NCBI GenBank assembly: GCA_965223585.1
Contig: CBDCWW010000023.1
Location: forward strand, 620,001 to 684,000
Length of the DNA stretch: 64,000 bases
Origin: CBDCVN01 sp965223585
Lineage (GTDB): Bacteria; Deinococcota; Deinococci; Deinococcales; Trueperaceae
Direction: 5' to 3'
A program made the position numbers and the translations under genes. Each line of letters begins with the position of its first letter. Positions within the stretch are counted from its first letter, which is position 1. Below are positions 8,008-18,205 of this stretch, piece after piece. Under the pieces are notes generated by a model. The model was given only the letters and a program-made list of their open reading frames with translations, was not told the origin of the DNA and did no database searches.

Positions 8008-9231
8008 ATGATAATCAAAATTAAAAACCCCTTTTATGTAATCTTAGCAATCAACTTGCTAGCTCAGCTTAGCGTTTATGCGCAAACGCCACCACCACTC
8101 TGGCTCGAGCAAGGTGAAACTCAGACTATAGCTGAAAAAAGCGTTGCTAAAGCTTCAGTAGCTATGAGTTCAGGTGGACAAGTAGCAGTTGCTTGGAGTG
8201 AGAAAGACTCTTCAAGTGAAGGTTTTAATCTGGATATTTATGTAAAGCACTTTGATGGTGAAAGCTGGAAATCTTTGGGAGGTCCCCTTGACATGGAAGT
8301 TGGGCGTTTTGCTAGCAGTCCTGCGGTAGTTTTAGGCATTGTACCAAACCCGATTGTTGCTTGGTCCGAAGAGCATGGGGAAGGTCCGAGTCTTAATACA
8401 AATGTTTATGTGAAACGCTGGACGGGTGAAGCTTGGGAGCAACTTGGTGAAGCTTTAGATGCTGATGTTTCTAAAAGAGCTTCTGAGCCTAAGATTGTTA
8501 TTGATAAACGGCAGCACCCTGTTGTTGCTTGGCGTGAAAATAGTACACATCTTTTTGTAAAACGTTGGGATGGAAGCGCTTGGGAGCAAATAGGGGAGGC
8601 TGTGAACACTTGGACAAGTTGGCTTGACTTTGCTTTAGCCCTTGATAAAGAAGGTAATCCCTTTTTAGCTTTCGGAGAACCCGTGGGGCCAAATAATGAT
8701 GATGTTTATGTTAAAAATTGGAATGGCAGCACTTGGGAAAAACTAGGGGGAGCTTTAGATAGTAAAGCAGAACAATTTGCAGGAAATCCTAGCCTTGTTA
8801 TTGACAGTGCAGGGAACCCTGTAGTAGTTTGGCAAGAAAAGACAGGTTTAGAGGAAGAATTGTGGACAATTTTCGTTAAGCGTTGGGATGGAAGTGCTTG
8901 GGGAGAAGATAAAGCACTTAATACTAATGTCATGCAAAGTGCGGAAAAACCTAGCATTGCTATAGACTCTACAGGCAGTCCTGTAGTGGTTTGGCAAGGG
9001 CAATTAGCTGATGGTGATGGTACGAGACTTTATGTTAAACGTTGGCATGAAGATTATGGGGAGTGGCTCGAGCCCTTTAAAAAATCACCCTTTGGTACAG
9101 CTAATGCCATGACTAATCCAATAATAGCTAGCTCGAATGCTAGCCTTCAGGTTTTGGGTTGGCTCGAGTCTAGAGATACAAGCACAGGTTTTTACCTAAG
9201 CCACTTCCAAACGATTTACCCTAATCCTTAA
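8008..9231 (+). CDS. Secreted repeat protein, probable beta-propeller-like fold
   Basis: 407 residues with a signal peptide (hydrophobic residues 8-24, cleavage after VYA near residue 25). The rest is about six repeats of 50-60 residues containing VYVKRWDGSAWEQLGEAL, an Asp/Ala stretch, and NPVVAW. This pattern is common in secreted propeller-like proteins of bacteria; I know no function. AAGGAG eight bases before the ATG supports the start. It is separated from the dehydrogenase by 83 bases and is probably its own unit. No sorting signal or lipobox is seen, so it should be free in the periplasm or medium. Confidence 0.75.
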   Translation: MIIKIKNPFYVILAINLLAQLSVYAQTPPPLWLEQGETQTIAEKSVAKASVAMSSGGQVAVAWSEKDSSSEGFNLDIYVKHFDGESWKSLGGPLDMEVGRFASSPAVVLGIVPNPIVAWSEEHGEGPSLNTNVYVKRWTGEAWEQLGEALDADVSKRASEPKIVIDKRQHPVVAWRENSTHLFVKRWDGSAWEQIGEAVNTWTSWLDFALALDKEGNPFLAFGEPVGPNNDDVYVKNWNGSTWEKLGGALDSKAEQFAGNPSLVIDSAGNPVVVWQEKTGLEEELWTIFVKRWDGSAWGEDKALNTNVMQSAEKPSIAIDSTGSPVVVWQGQLADGDGTRLYVKRWHEDYGEWLEPFKKSPFGTANAMTNPIIASSNASLQVLGWLESRDTSTGFYLSHFQTIYPNP

Positions 9232-9321
9232 GGGCTATATATCCAGATAAGCTCTCCTGTTTCTAGACACTAATTATTCTAGAAAGATTCATAAAAACTT
9301 CTATAATCTCTGCTTAATCAT

Positions 9322-9543
9322 CTATTTTTCAAAAATTGCTGTTTTTACTCCTGCGCTACGAAAGAGTCTAGCTAGTCTTTGTGCTTTTTGCATAGTTGAG
9401 GTTTTAGCTATGACGGCTTCACCATCTAAAAGCATTCTTTCAAGTTTTCCGGGGTCTACTTTTTTTAAGACTGTTGAGATCTTTTCAACTGCTGTAATTA
9501 CCTCTACTACACTTACTGCTGATGTTAATTTCATAAAATACAT
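9322..9543 (-). CDS. Small hypothetical protein, 73 residues
   Basis: Basic small protein with a predicted helix-rich N-terminus (VSVVEVITAVEKISTVL) and an alpha/beta-looking C-terminus (EAVIAKTSTMQKAQRLARLF, then VKTAIFE). A GAGG lies about 11 bases before the first ATG (9543); a second Met three codons later is an alternative start. It converges with the preceding secreted-protein gene. I do not recognise the family. The C-terminal half resembles small domains that combine a strand, a helix and a strand, but this is only an impression. Confidence 0.5.
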   Translation of the reverse strand: MYFMKLTSAVSVVEVITAVEKISTVLKKVDPGKLERMLLDGEAVIAKTSTMQKAQRLARLFRSAGVKTAIFEK

Positions 9544-10033
9544 AAAATTTTTACCTCATCTTTACTTAAATTTTACCCTCTTATTACAGAACTCCAAAGT
9601 AATTCCATTTGGGTTTTAGCTTGTAATAAGATCTTTTTGATTTTGGTATTATTTACCTTCATCATGACTATGCCTAATATTATCAGTTAGACTTGATGAC
9701 AAAATTATTACTTTTCACTTATAATTTATGAAAAACCTCTAAATGTTAAGATGTGCTTTCTTATTAAGAATCTCAATAATGCTGTTTGGATGCCAGAGTG
9801 TTAGTGGCCCAAACAAAGGAGCTATTAGAATGTAGATTCTTATAAAGCTCGAGCTTAGTAGGCCAGAAAAATTTGTGCTTGTGGAACTTCAAAAGAAACT
9901 CCATTTTCTAAAATGCTGTACAATTTAACTATGTCTGATAACTTTTTAGAACTTTTAAGCAGCAGCACTAGTAAAAGTTCTTATCGGTTTAACTAGGATG
10001 AAAATGTTGTTTTTCTGAGCTACAGGAACCTAG
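9544..10033. other. Intergenic region with a possible lipoprotein stub
   Basis: About 490 bases without a clear gene. A 30-codon plus-strand frame at 9743-9835 begins with a hydrophobic stretch ending in a lipobox-like LFGC, but lacks a ribosome-binding site, so it is more likely a gene stub than a gene. One CTCGAG lies at about 9849. AGGAACC before 10034 is the ribosome-binding site of tilS-tadA. Confidence 0.4.
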
Positions 10034-11797
10034 ATGGATATAGCTAAAGTGCAAGAATATGTTTTAGAAAGACTAACTGAGCTTTTTCCTCGAGCAAATA
10101 AACTCTTACTAGCTGTATCTGGTGGTAGCGATTCAGTAGCTCTTTTGTGCCTGCTAACTAATAGTAAATATACTCTTAGTGTTGTTCATTTTGATCACTC
10201 TTTGCGTCAAGACTCTGCTGAAGATGCTGTTTTTGTTAAAGAGTTATGTAGGAAGTTGAATGTACCTTTTTACAGTACTCGAGTTGAAGTTGCAAAAATA
10301 GCTAAAGAGAAAGGTTGGAATCTTGAAGATGCTGCTAGGCGATTGCGCTACGATTTTTTTACACATACTGCTAAGGACATAGCTGCAGATGCTATAGTAA
10401 CAGCACACACATTAGACGACCAAGCTGAAACAGTGCTTATGCAACTTTTACGAGGGGCTGCTTTTTTGAAAGGCATGAAGGCACGCCAAGGTGCTTTGTT
10501 GCGCCCCTTAATTGGCTTATCTAAAGAAGCCTTGCTAGGTTACCTAAAAGATTTAGGCCAAAGTTACTGCACGGATAAAACCAATTTTGATACTTCATAT
10601 ACAAGAGCATGGTTGCGACACGAGATTTTACCCAGACTGGAACAGCGTTATCCTAATATAAAGCTTACCCTTATGCGCCTTGCTGAGTTGCAAAAAGCTC
10701 AATCTGAACACTTTGATAAGCTTACTACAAATAAAACAAAGCTGGAAGTTAAACAGCTCAGGAAAGTGGATAAAGCTGTGCAACGCCATATAGTTGCAAA
10801 CCTTGTTGAATTAGCAGGAATTCCAAGCGATTTTGAGCACATTGAAATGATTTGTGAATCTTTAAATGATAAACACCCAACACAAATCTCCTTACCTAAG
10901 GGGAAATTAGCAAGGATAAGATATGGCAGTTTAGATATTGTTAATGGTCAGGATAGAGATATAGCTAAAAACTTAGTGGGTGATTTTTGGATAAAAGTTA
11001 GAGAAGATTTAAATATTCAAATTTTGCAGGGGTTAAATTATAGGTTGTCAGAAAACCCTGATGGAACTCTTAGGGTCTTTAAGGGAGAAAACTTTTATGG
11101 GTACCTAGATAACTTTGGTTTGCAAGATATTGATTTCGATAGACTAGCCAATTTTACTGATCTTAAACTGCGCTATCGCCAAGCTGGAGACAGCATTAAG
11201 CTAGTTGGTGGAACTAAAAAGTTAGCAGACTTGTTTATTGATAGGAAAATCCCACATGAAAATAGAGATAATATTCTTTTGCTAGCCTCGAGGTCAGAAG
11301 TGCTTTGGGTAGAAGGAGTGGCTACAGATGTGCGTGTAGCTAAAACTTATGAAGATAATGATGTTAAGTGGATGAAAATAGCACTTGAAGAAGCCAAAGT
11401 TGCTGCCCAGCTTGGTGAATTGCCTGTGGGAGCTGCTGTTGTCAAAGAGAGTAAACTTGTTGCTAAAGCAGCTAACATTACAGAACGAGAGAATAATCCT
11501 ACTGCCCATGCAGAAATTATTGCCCTTGCTAAAGCTGCTAAACTTTTGCAAAGCTGGCGTTTAGATGAATGCATTCTTTATACAACTTTGGAACCTTGCC
11601 CTATGTGCTTTGGAGCTATGCTACAAGCCCATTTGCCAGAACTAGTTTATGGTGCTAGTAACCATCGTGAAGGGGTCTTGGGCAGTGTGACAGATTTGCA
11701 GGAATTTAATTGGAAGCATAAGCTAAAGGTGCGTTCTGGTGTGCTTGCCAAGGACTCGAGTAAATTGCTAAGCAATTTTTTCAAAGAATTAAGATAA
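10034..11797 (+). CDS. tilS-tadA: Fused tRNA(Ile)-lysidine synthetase and tRNA adenosine deaminase
   Basis: 587 residues. The N-terminal PP-loop ATPase motif SGGSDS is at residues 29-34, followed by the TilS signature VVHFDHSLR and TAHTLDDQAETVLMQLLRGA. The TilS C-terminal domain ends near 435. From about 443 there is a complete TadA-type deaminase: His492-Ala-Glu494 and PCPMC at 521-525 supply the zinc ligands and catalytic Glu. TilS converts C34 of the AUA-reading tRNA-Ile to lysidine; TadA converts A34 of tRNA-Arg to inosine. Both modify the wobble base, so the fusion makes functional sense. Both active sites look intact. AGGAACC before the ATG sets the start. Confidence 0.92.
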   Translation: MDIAKVQEYVLERLTELFPRANKLLLAVSGGSDSVALLCLLTNSKYTLSVVHFDHSLRQDSAEDAVFVKELCRKLNVPFYSTRVEVAKIAKEKGWNLEDAARRLRYDFFTHTAKDIAADAIVTAHTLDDQAETVLMQLLRGAAFLKGMKARQGALLRPLIGLSKEALLGYLKDLGQSYCTDKTNFDTSYTRAWLRHEILPRLEQRYPNIKLTLMRLAELQKAQSEHFDKLTTNKTKLEVKQLRKVDKAVQRHIVANLVELAGIPSDFEHIEMICESLNDKHPTQISLPKGKLARIRYGSLDIVNGQDRDIAKNLVGDFWIKVREDLNIQILQGLNYRLSENPDGTLRVFKGENFYGYLDNFGLQDIDFDRLANFTDLKLRYRQAGDSIKLVGGTKKLADLFIDRKIPHENRDNILLLASRSEVLWVEGVATDVRVAKTYEDNDVKWMKIALEEAKVAAQLGELPVGAAVVKESKLVAKAANITERENNPTAHAEIIALAKAAKLLQSWRLDECILYTTLEPCPMCFGAMLQAHLPELVYGASNHREGVLGSVTDLQEFNWKHKLKVRSGVLAKDSSKLLSNFFKELR

Positions 11798-11809
11798 TGA
11801 ACTGATGTT

Positions 11810-11840
11810 ATACTTCCAACAGTTTAGTTTTGAACATTTT
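11810..11840 (+). repeat. 31-bp repeat just after a stop codon, second copy at 51535
   Basis: The string beginning ATACTTCCAACAGTTTAG and ending TTTTGAACATTTT recurs at 51535-51564 with a few changes. Both copies lie within 15 bases of the stop codon of a long plus-strand gene, so a role in mRNA 3' ends is possible. There is no clear hairpin inside it. Confidence 0.5.
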
Positions 11841-11882
11841 ACAGCTAACTTGTTCCAAACTCTACTTGGGAATACATACCTT

Positions 11883-11950
11883 GAACGCTCTGCGTTCAGT
11901 TCACAGGACGCAGAGCGTCTGGGTATTTTGCTCCTAGGCTCTGCTTAGGA
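11883..11950. repeat. Three tandem small hairpins between convergent genes
   Basis: Three short palindromes follow one another: GAACGCTCTGCGTTC (11883-11897), GACGCAGAGCGTC (11907-11919) and TCCTAGGCTCTGCTTAGGA (11932-11950). All have the trinucleotide loop TCT or AGA. Similar GC-rich hairpin clusters occur as intergenic repeats in other bacteria. Lying between convergent genes, they may end transcription from both sides or protect mRNA 3' ends. Confidence 0.55.
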
Positions 11951-12039
11951 ACGAGTTATTTTCTAAAGAATTAAGATAGGGAAATCTACCTCCGAAAATC
12001 CAGTTCTAGCATTGTAATAGTACAATACCCCATAGAATA

Positions 12040-13268
12040 TTATTCATATATATATATAGCTTCTATATTGCAGCAAGCGCCTACAACCACAGCACCATTA
12101 GATAAGTCTACAGGATCTCCAAATAAGTCATTAAATTTCCCATCGCTTGCTAGAAGCTTTTTTATTTCTCGCCAAGAATTAGGGTTCTTTGTAATACGTT
12201 TAAAAACATAGACCGCACCGGTTTCATAATTATTATTTTCATCCCCTACAACTATGGTACTGTAGGAAATAGCTACTTTAGAACCAAAACCATTGTAATT
12301 ATCATTAGCCATGTCACTAGGAGTGAGTCTCTCAACTTGTCCCCAATTATCATTACCTTGTCCATTTCGCTCAAAAACATAGACTGAGCTAATACCATTA
12401 GTTTCATAAGGTGATCCTACTGCTATTGTATCACCCAATATAGATACTGACCTACCAAAACTATCTGTATCTGAACCATTATTTGCTTGTAATTTCTTAA
12501 CTTGTCCCCAATTATTTTCACCACCAAAATCACGCTCAAAAATGTATACTCCAGAAGACTTTCTACCAAAACTATCGGCTCCTACCACTACTGTATCATT
12601 GAATATAGCTACAGAAGTACCAAAGTTGTCCCTAAAGGTTAGATCACTAGCTGAAAGCCTTTTAGTTTGACCCCATTTATCTTTACCACCCTCATTACGC
12701 TCAAAAATATAAGCTGCATCATTAGCCATAGTGGCCACAACCACAGTATCATCAAATATATCTACAAAAGGCTCTAGGTCAGGGCATCGCCTAAGATCAC
12801 CTATAACAATCTTCTCAACTTGCCCCCAATTATTATTCCCACCTCTATTGCGTTCAAAGACATAAGCATAAACTAAATCAGGACAATTACCAGTCACAAC
12901 TCTTTCAGCAACCACCACTAGCGTATCACCAAAGATAGCTAAAGAAGATCCAAAATTCTCATTACCCTTCCCATCACCAGCAATGATCTTCTTTACCAAC
13001 ATCCAACTATTTCCAGCACCACGTTCATAAACATAAGCAGCACCTGCATTGATACCTTTCTCATTATCATCATGAAAATCCCCTACTACAATGGTGTTAG
13101 ACTCTATAGCCACAGACCAACCAAATCTACCTATGCTTGTTTCATCAGGAGGCACTATTTTCATCTCATTATTAAATATAGGAATTATGGTTATACCTAC
13201 TGTAGCAACATCAGAAGACAAATTACCATCTGAAGCGCTGAATTTAAAACTATCATCTCCTATATAAT
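12040..13268 (-). pseudogene. 3' part of a disrupted giant lipoprotein gene: FG-GAP repeats
   Basis: This is the C-terminal third of a gene that began at 17954. It contains about seven FG-GAP/integrin-alpha-like repeats, seen as FGxSVAI-DTVVVGA-AYVFER units with alternating NNWGQVxKL segments, preceded by the end of a cadherin-like repeat (DSFKFSASDGNLSSDVATVGI). Its frame is open up to the IS1634-type element at 13269 and joins exactly with the frame on the other side when the element and one TATAAT target copy are removed. Any protein translated from an internal start would lack an export signal. Confidence 0.8.
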
Positions 13269-15061
13269 CCGTCTTTCAACACCCTAAATATTAAGGTTTG
13301 AGGAATTAACGAGAATATCATTTACAGTAGGGTATGGAAAGCAAAATAGATTATGAATATAAGAGTGAAACTTTAGAACACTTGGGTTTAGTAGCATCAA
13401 TGTTTGACGAGTTAGGTATAGGTGAAGTAGTTGACAGTCTAATTTCCCAAGACAAAGAGCAACGTAAAGTCACACTGGGCCAATCTTTAAAGGCGATGGT
13501 GCTCAATGGTCTAGGATTTGCAAACAGCCGTTTATACTTGTTAAGTCAATTCTTTGAAAACAAGCCTGTAGACAGGTTAATTGCACCCGATATAAAAGCT
13601 TCTGATCTCAAAGATCATGTTTTAGGTAGGGCTCTGGACAAGTTTCATGACTTTGGAGCAACAGAATTATATAGTGCCATTTCTGTACGAGCAGCTAGGG
13701 AGTTAGGGATTACTCCCAAAGAAGGTCACATGGATACTACTAGCTTCCATGTAGATGGAAACTTCAATAGTGATTGTGAAGAAGAAGAGAATGGTAACTT
13801 AAAGACGATTAACATCAAAAAGGGATACAGTCGTGATCATAGAAATGACCTTAATCAGGTAGTGCTGAACTTGATAATAGAGCATCAAGCAAAGATACCA
13901 ATACTAATGGAACCACTAAGTGGAAATAGCAGTGACAAAGTAGTGTTTGAACAAGTAATAAAAGAGCATGTGTCAAGACTAAAAGTGGATCATGGTCTTA
14001 AATTGATAGTAGCAGACAGTGCAAGCTATACAAGTCAATGTCTAAAGGCTTACCAAGAGCAAAAAATATCTTGGGTCACAAATGTTCCCATGACTATTAA
14101 AAAAGCCGAAAAAGTACTGGAGCAAGTAAGTATCAAAGACTTGAAGCCACTAAAAGAAGGCTACACTTACACCTCGATGTGTACAGAATATGTAGGAATA
14201 AGGCAAAGATGGTTAATTATACACTCTCAGAAAGCATCTAAGCGAGTAAACAGAAGTGTATCAAACTATCTAACCAAACATTCTGATATAGAGTGTAAAG
14301 CTTGGGCAGAATTATGTAAGGAGTCATATAGTTGTGCTGAAGATGCACAAAAGGCATTGGAGAAGATTAAGAAAACTCTAAAAGTGACACAAGTTCAAGA
14401 GGAAAAGATTGTTGAAGAACTACATTACACTAAACGAGGGCGTCCAGCCAAAGGCACAAAACCTACAAAGGCAGAGTACAAGATCAATGGTGCACAGTTT
14501 ATGCTAACCTCATTGCCACAGAAGTTAAAAGAGCAACGAGCTTGTTTTATTCTAGCTACTGATAAAGTGCTTGAAAAACATTTGAGTGACATGAAAGTGC
14601 TAGAAGCGTATAAGAATCAAAAATATGCAGAGCGAGGGTTTCGATTTCTGAAGGATCCGATGTTTTGTGCTTCTACAATCTACTTAAAGAAGGTATCACG
14701 AGTAATGGCATTGATGATGGTAATGACAGTGTGTTTATTGGTTTATGCTGCACTAGAGTATAAAATACGCAACACTCTCAAGGTTAACAAAGAAAGTTTA
14801 CCAGATCAAAAAGGTAAGCCTACACAAACACCGACAGCACGTTGGGTGTTTAAGTTGTTTATGGATGTACACTTGTTGACCATTACTGGTGATTTTGTCA
14901 GAAAGGTTGTAGTTAATCTCAAGCCTGAAATTCGTAGGTTCTTAAAGCTGTTAGGCACTGATTATGTTGTTGTTTACTCTGATGAAGATAGTCCACAAAG
15001 CACCTAAGCTTGAAACTTGGAAAAATACTCAAACCTTAAATAATAGGGTGTCGAAAGACGG
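13269..15061 (+). mobile_element. IS1634-type insertion sequence, 1793 bp
   Basis: The terminal inverted repeats of about 34 bp begin CCGTCTTTC and share ACACCCTA and AAGGTTTGAG. The element is flanked by a 6-bp direct repeat TATAAT (13263-13268 and 15062-15067). It contains a single long transposase gene on the plus strand, opposite to the host gene. There is no CTCGAG inside. Removing the element plus one TATAAT restores the reading frame EPNEDYIGDDSFKF of the host gene, so the insertion is precise. Confidence 0.9.
13334..15007 (+). CDS. IS1634-family (IS4-like) DDE transposase
   Basis: 557 residues, full length for IS1634-type transposases. The first catalytic Asp is in GHMDTTSFHVDG, the second in LIVADSASYTS, and the Glu region near KNQKYAERGFRFLKDPMF. 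The C-terminus has the family's hydrophobic segment VMALMMVMTVCLLVYAALEYKIR. It catalyses cut-and-paste movement of the element. The frame is uninterrupted, so the copy may be active. AGGG a few bases upstream supports the ATG at 13334. Confidence 0.9.
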   Translation: MESKIDYEYKSETLEHLGLVASMFDELGIGEVVDSLISQDKEQRKVTLGQSLKAMVLNGLGFANSRLYLLSQFFENKPVDRLIAPDIKASDLKDHVLGRALDKFHDFGATELYSAISVRAARELGITPKEGHMDTTSFHVDGNFNSDCEEEENGNLKTINIKKGYSRDHRNDLNQVVLNLIIEHQAKIPILMEPLSGNSSDKVVFEQVIKEHVSRLKVDHGLKLIVADSASYTSQCLKAYQEQKISWVTNVPMTIKKAEKVLEQVSIKDLKPLKEGYTYTSMCTEYVGIRQRWLIIHSQKASKRVNRSVSNYLTKHSDIECKAWAELCKESYSCAEDAQKALEKIKKTLKVTQVQEEKIVEELHYTKRGRPAKGTKPTKAEYKINGAQFMLTSLPQKLKEQRACFILATDKVLEKHLSDMKVLEAYKNQKYAERGFRFLKDPMFCASTIYLKKVSRVMALMMVMTVCLLVYAALEYKIRNTLKVNKESLPDQKGKPTQTPTARWVFKLFMDVHLLTITGDFVRKVVVNLKPEIRRFLKLLGTDYVVVYSDEDSPQST

Positions 15062-16295
15062 TATAATCTTCATTTGGTTCATATTTTAAATTTGGTGCTG
15101 TGCCTGTTAATTCTCCATGCTCTGGTTGATTTGTAATAGTATAGGTGAGGTTATCACCTTCAGTATCACTAGCAGTTAGAACAATATCAATGGCCTTATA
15201 CTGTTTTGTACTTAATTTCTGATCATTTGCAATAGGAGCAATATTAGCATCAATTTCTATAGACTTACTTATACTGTGCTCACCACCATCATTATCATTA
15301 ACAGTTAGTTTCACAGTATAGAAACCTGCTGCAGCAAATCTATGCTCCACAATTTTTCCTTCAGTTGCTTCTCCATCACCAAAATTCCAGTTGTAGTGTA
15401 AGTTGTCTCCATCTATGTCATAGGAATTACTAGCATCAAAAGTTATTTTTATAGGTGCTGTTCCTTTGAAAGGGATCATAGTAAAATCAGCAACAGGTAC
15501 ATCATTAATAGGATTGACAGTAATTTTTACTGTAGCTTCATTTGAGTCTTCTGTACCATCGCTAGCTTTAAAACTAAAGCTGTCACTACCATGAAAATCT
15601 TTCTTAGGAGTGTAAATAAGATCAGGAACTACACCTGATAATGTACCTTGAATTGTGGGTTGGGTAATAATGTAAGCTAGAGCATCACCATCTACATCAT
15701 TAGCACTTAGTGTGACGTTAATAGCTACGTCTTCATCTGCGTTAAGTGTTTGCCCCTCTGCTACTGGAGCATCGTTACTACCACCAACCTTAATATTAAT
15801 AGTGGCAATTTCAGAATCTGCCTTGTTGTCATTTACTTTGAAGGTCAAGTTATCTACTCCAACAAAGTTTTCATTGGGTGTGTAAACAAGGCTAGGTGCT
15901 TCTCCAGATAAGTTACCATGCGCTGGTTGCTTAACAAGACTATAATTAAGATTGTCACCTTCAATATCTGTAGCAATCAAATTAACTTCTAGGTCAGTAT
16001 CTTCAGTAGTTTTTAAGCTTTGATTTTGAGCTACTGGAATATCATTAACAGGCTCAACAGTGATTTTTACAGTAGCAAGGCCAGATTTTTTCTTGCCATC
16101 ATCTGCCTGAAAAGTAAAGCTATCTTCACCGTTAAAGTTTTCATTGGGTGTGTAGTTAAGGTTAGGTGCCTCACCACTTAACTTACCGTGGTTTGGTAGT
16201 GTATCCATTTCATAGCTAAGCAAATCGTTTTCTGCGTCAGAGGCATTTAAGGTGATGTCTAAAGGTATATCTTCATTATCATTGGTGGAAACCAC
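15062..16295 (-). pseudogene. Middle part of the disrupted giant lipoprotein gene: cadherin-like and PKD repeats
   Basis: This segment encodes four tandem cadherin-like/VCBS-type repeats (each with NDxPVA, DxEGDxL, GxLSGxAPxLxYTPNxxFxGxDSFTFKxxD) and one PKD domain (GTAPIKITFDASNSYDIDGD to YTVKLTVNDNDGGEHS). The frame ends a few codons into the IS1634 end (13 codons read from the inverted repeat) and begins inside the IS200 end, so it has no proper start or stop of its own. It joins in frame with the FG-GAP part across the IS1634 element. Confidence 0.82.
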
Positions 16296-16900
16296 TACCT
16301 CTGGTAGTGGTCTAGTAAAAAGTTCTACTAGTTAAGCAATGATGTATTTCCCTAGAAGGTTAAAGAAAGGGAAATACATGCCCAAGAATAGCAGATACAA
16401 AAAGTTGTCACACTCAATTTACAGTTGTGAGTATCACGTAGTTTTTTGTCCAAAGTATCGTTTTAGAGTGCTGAAGGATGGAGTAGAGGAATCCTTGAAG
16501 CAGATAATATACAAGTTGTGTAGAGAAAAAGATAGAGTAGAGGTGTTAGAACTGAACATAAGAAAGGATCATGTACACATGTTGGTATCAATCCCACCAA
16601 AATATTCTGTGTCAGGGATAATGGGCTTTATCAAGGGAAAGTCAGCAATAAACATGCTAAAGATGTATGGAAGGAAGTTAAGAGGATATCCGCAAAAGAG
16701 CTTATGGAGTAGAGGATATTGTGTAAGCACAGTAGGGTTAGATGAACAAAAGATAAGGAAGTATATACGTTGGCAAGAGCAGAAGGAAAGAGCATTAGAG
16801 GCACAACAGAGGAGCCTATTTGAGTAGTATCGGGCACTAGCGTCCGATACCCCTTCTAGGGGTTAACAAAACAAGCCACCACCTCTGGTGGTGGTTTTAT
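16285..16900 (+). mobile_element. IS200-type (IS200/IS605 family) element, ends approximate
   Basis: A short element with only a Y1 transposase gene. Subterminal palindromes lie at both ends: ACCACTACC-TC-TGGTAGTGGT at about 16291-16311, and CCACCACC-TCT-GGTGGTGG at about 16881-16899. IS200/IS605 elements are recognised as single-stranded hairpins and make no target duplication, as here. I cannot fix the exact cleavage positions by eye. It interrupts the minus-strand lipoprotein gene between its PPC-like domain and its cadherin-like repeats. Confidence 0.8.
16378..16827 (+). CDS. tnpA: IS200-type Y1 transposase TnpA
   Basis: About 149 residues from the ATG at 16378, which begins MPKNSRYKKLSHSIYSCEYH and has AAAGGGA upstream; an earlier in-frame ATG at 16339 lies in the left-end region. 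The HUH motif is seen as KDHVHMLVSIPP and the catalytic tyrosine in QKIRKYIRWQ. The conserved HVVFCPKYRFRVL and GYCVSTVG segments are present. The enzyme cuts and rejoins single-stranded hairpin ends. It is complete and probably functional. Confidence 0.92.
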   Translation: MPKNSRYKKLSHSIYSCEYHVVFCPKYRFRVLKDGVEESLKQIIYKLCREKDRVEVLELNIRKDHVHMLVSIPPKYSVSGIMGFIKGKSAINMLKMYGRKLRGYPQKSLWSRGYCVSTVGLDEQKIRKYIRWQEQKERALEAQQRSLFE

Positions 16901-17954
16901 GACTAGTGTTGACCTCTAGATTCTTAGCGTTAGGGGCAGTGTTTACAACACTAACTACTAGCTCGTATAAATGTCCAGAGAGGTTTTCAGTTACAGAAAC
17001 CTGTGAGGTCTTAATCAATTGCTGGGCAAGACTAGCTTGGTTAACTTGTGAAGTGTCTTGCACAACCACAAAGTAATTACCTGCTGCTAAGTTTGCTTGG
17101 ATAAGTGAGTCAACTGTATCATCAGCATTATTATCATCTGTAGCGATTAGCTTTTCACCTTCATCAAAAAGCAAAATAAAGCTATCTAGTTCTGAGCCTA
17201 GTTCTCGAGCTTTAACAGAAACAACAATAATAGACTCTTCTACTAAGCTGAATTTGTACCAATCTATGTCAGCTAGGGGGTTTATAAAAGAGCGAGTTAC
17301 TTTGCCAAGGGTTAAAGTTTTGGCTTGTTCAAAGTTATTGTTTGGCTCAAGCTCATCCAAAACAGTAATACTAACAGTGGCAGTATTGGAATCATTGTAA
17401 GTATCATTTACCTTGAAAGTAAGACTATCAATCCCTACAAAACCAACATTGGGTTTATAAGTCAAATTAGGGGGAGTACCAGTAATTGTGCCGTTTTCTG
17501 TTGAGGCAACAATGGCAAAAGTAAGATTATCATTTTCTATGTCTTTAGCTTCTAATTCAATCTCAATGGCTGTATCTTGTTCTGCAGTCAATTCCTGATT
17601 ACTTGCTATAGGAATGGTGTTTGTGCTTACAGTTAAAGTTTTTTCAGTGCTATATTTCCCACCATCATCATCTACAACTGTAAGAACAACTTTGTATTCT
17701 CCAACTTCAGTAAAATTATGTTCTGTGATTTTACCTTCCCCTGTTTGCTCATTACCAAAGTTCCATTTGTAGTTGTTAATAGTGCCATCTAGATCACTAG
17801 AGTTACTAGCATCAAAGTTTACCTTTAGAGGAACATACCCACTTTCAGGTGTTAAGATAAATGCTGCTGTAGGTAATTGATTTTTCTTACCTGTGCAGCT
17901 TATAAACAAAAACAAAATAAAGGAAAAAAGTAAAACTCCCTTGCAAAAATTCAT
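16863..17954 (-). pseudogene. 5' part of the disrupted giant lipoprotein gene: signal peptide, PKD, cadherin-like and PPC-like domains
   Basis: The original start lies here: ATG at 17954 with AAAGG nine bases upstream. Residues 1-20 form a lipoprotein signal ending FISC. A PKD domain follows (about 28-110: AAFILTPESGYVPLKVNFDAS, KVVLTVVDDDGGKYS), then a cadherin-like repeat, then a PPC/DVUA0089-like domain (ELEPNNNFEQAKTL, DIDWYKFSL, GNYFVVVQD). The last residues (TTTRGGGLFC) are read from the IS200 end. Without both insertions the whole gene would encode roughly 1170 residues of surface lipoprotein. The fragment could still be made as a shortened lipoprotein. Confidence 0.82.
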
Positions 17955-18205
17955 AAATTAATACCTTTCTGATGCGTAAAATATGCTTTAGAAAACTAGA
18001 TTTTTATCCCTTATACATACAGTTGCTACACTAATACATCTCCCTAATTCATAAGTCACTTGTTTTATATAATGAAAAAAGCTTATGTTTTGAATTTGTG
18101 CTTTCAAAAACCAATTAAATGCACAGAATATACTACTTAGGAAAAGCTTTCCTGTCCTAAATATCCATTTCATTTCCTATCTTTTATCATACTATCAAGT
18201 TAAAA

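Noticed and set aside
17988..18173. 61-codon minus-strand frame between the giant lipoprotein gene and purL
   Set aside because: Only a weak AGGAAA upstream and no recognisable features. It could be a small membrane peptide but the evidence is too thin.
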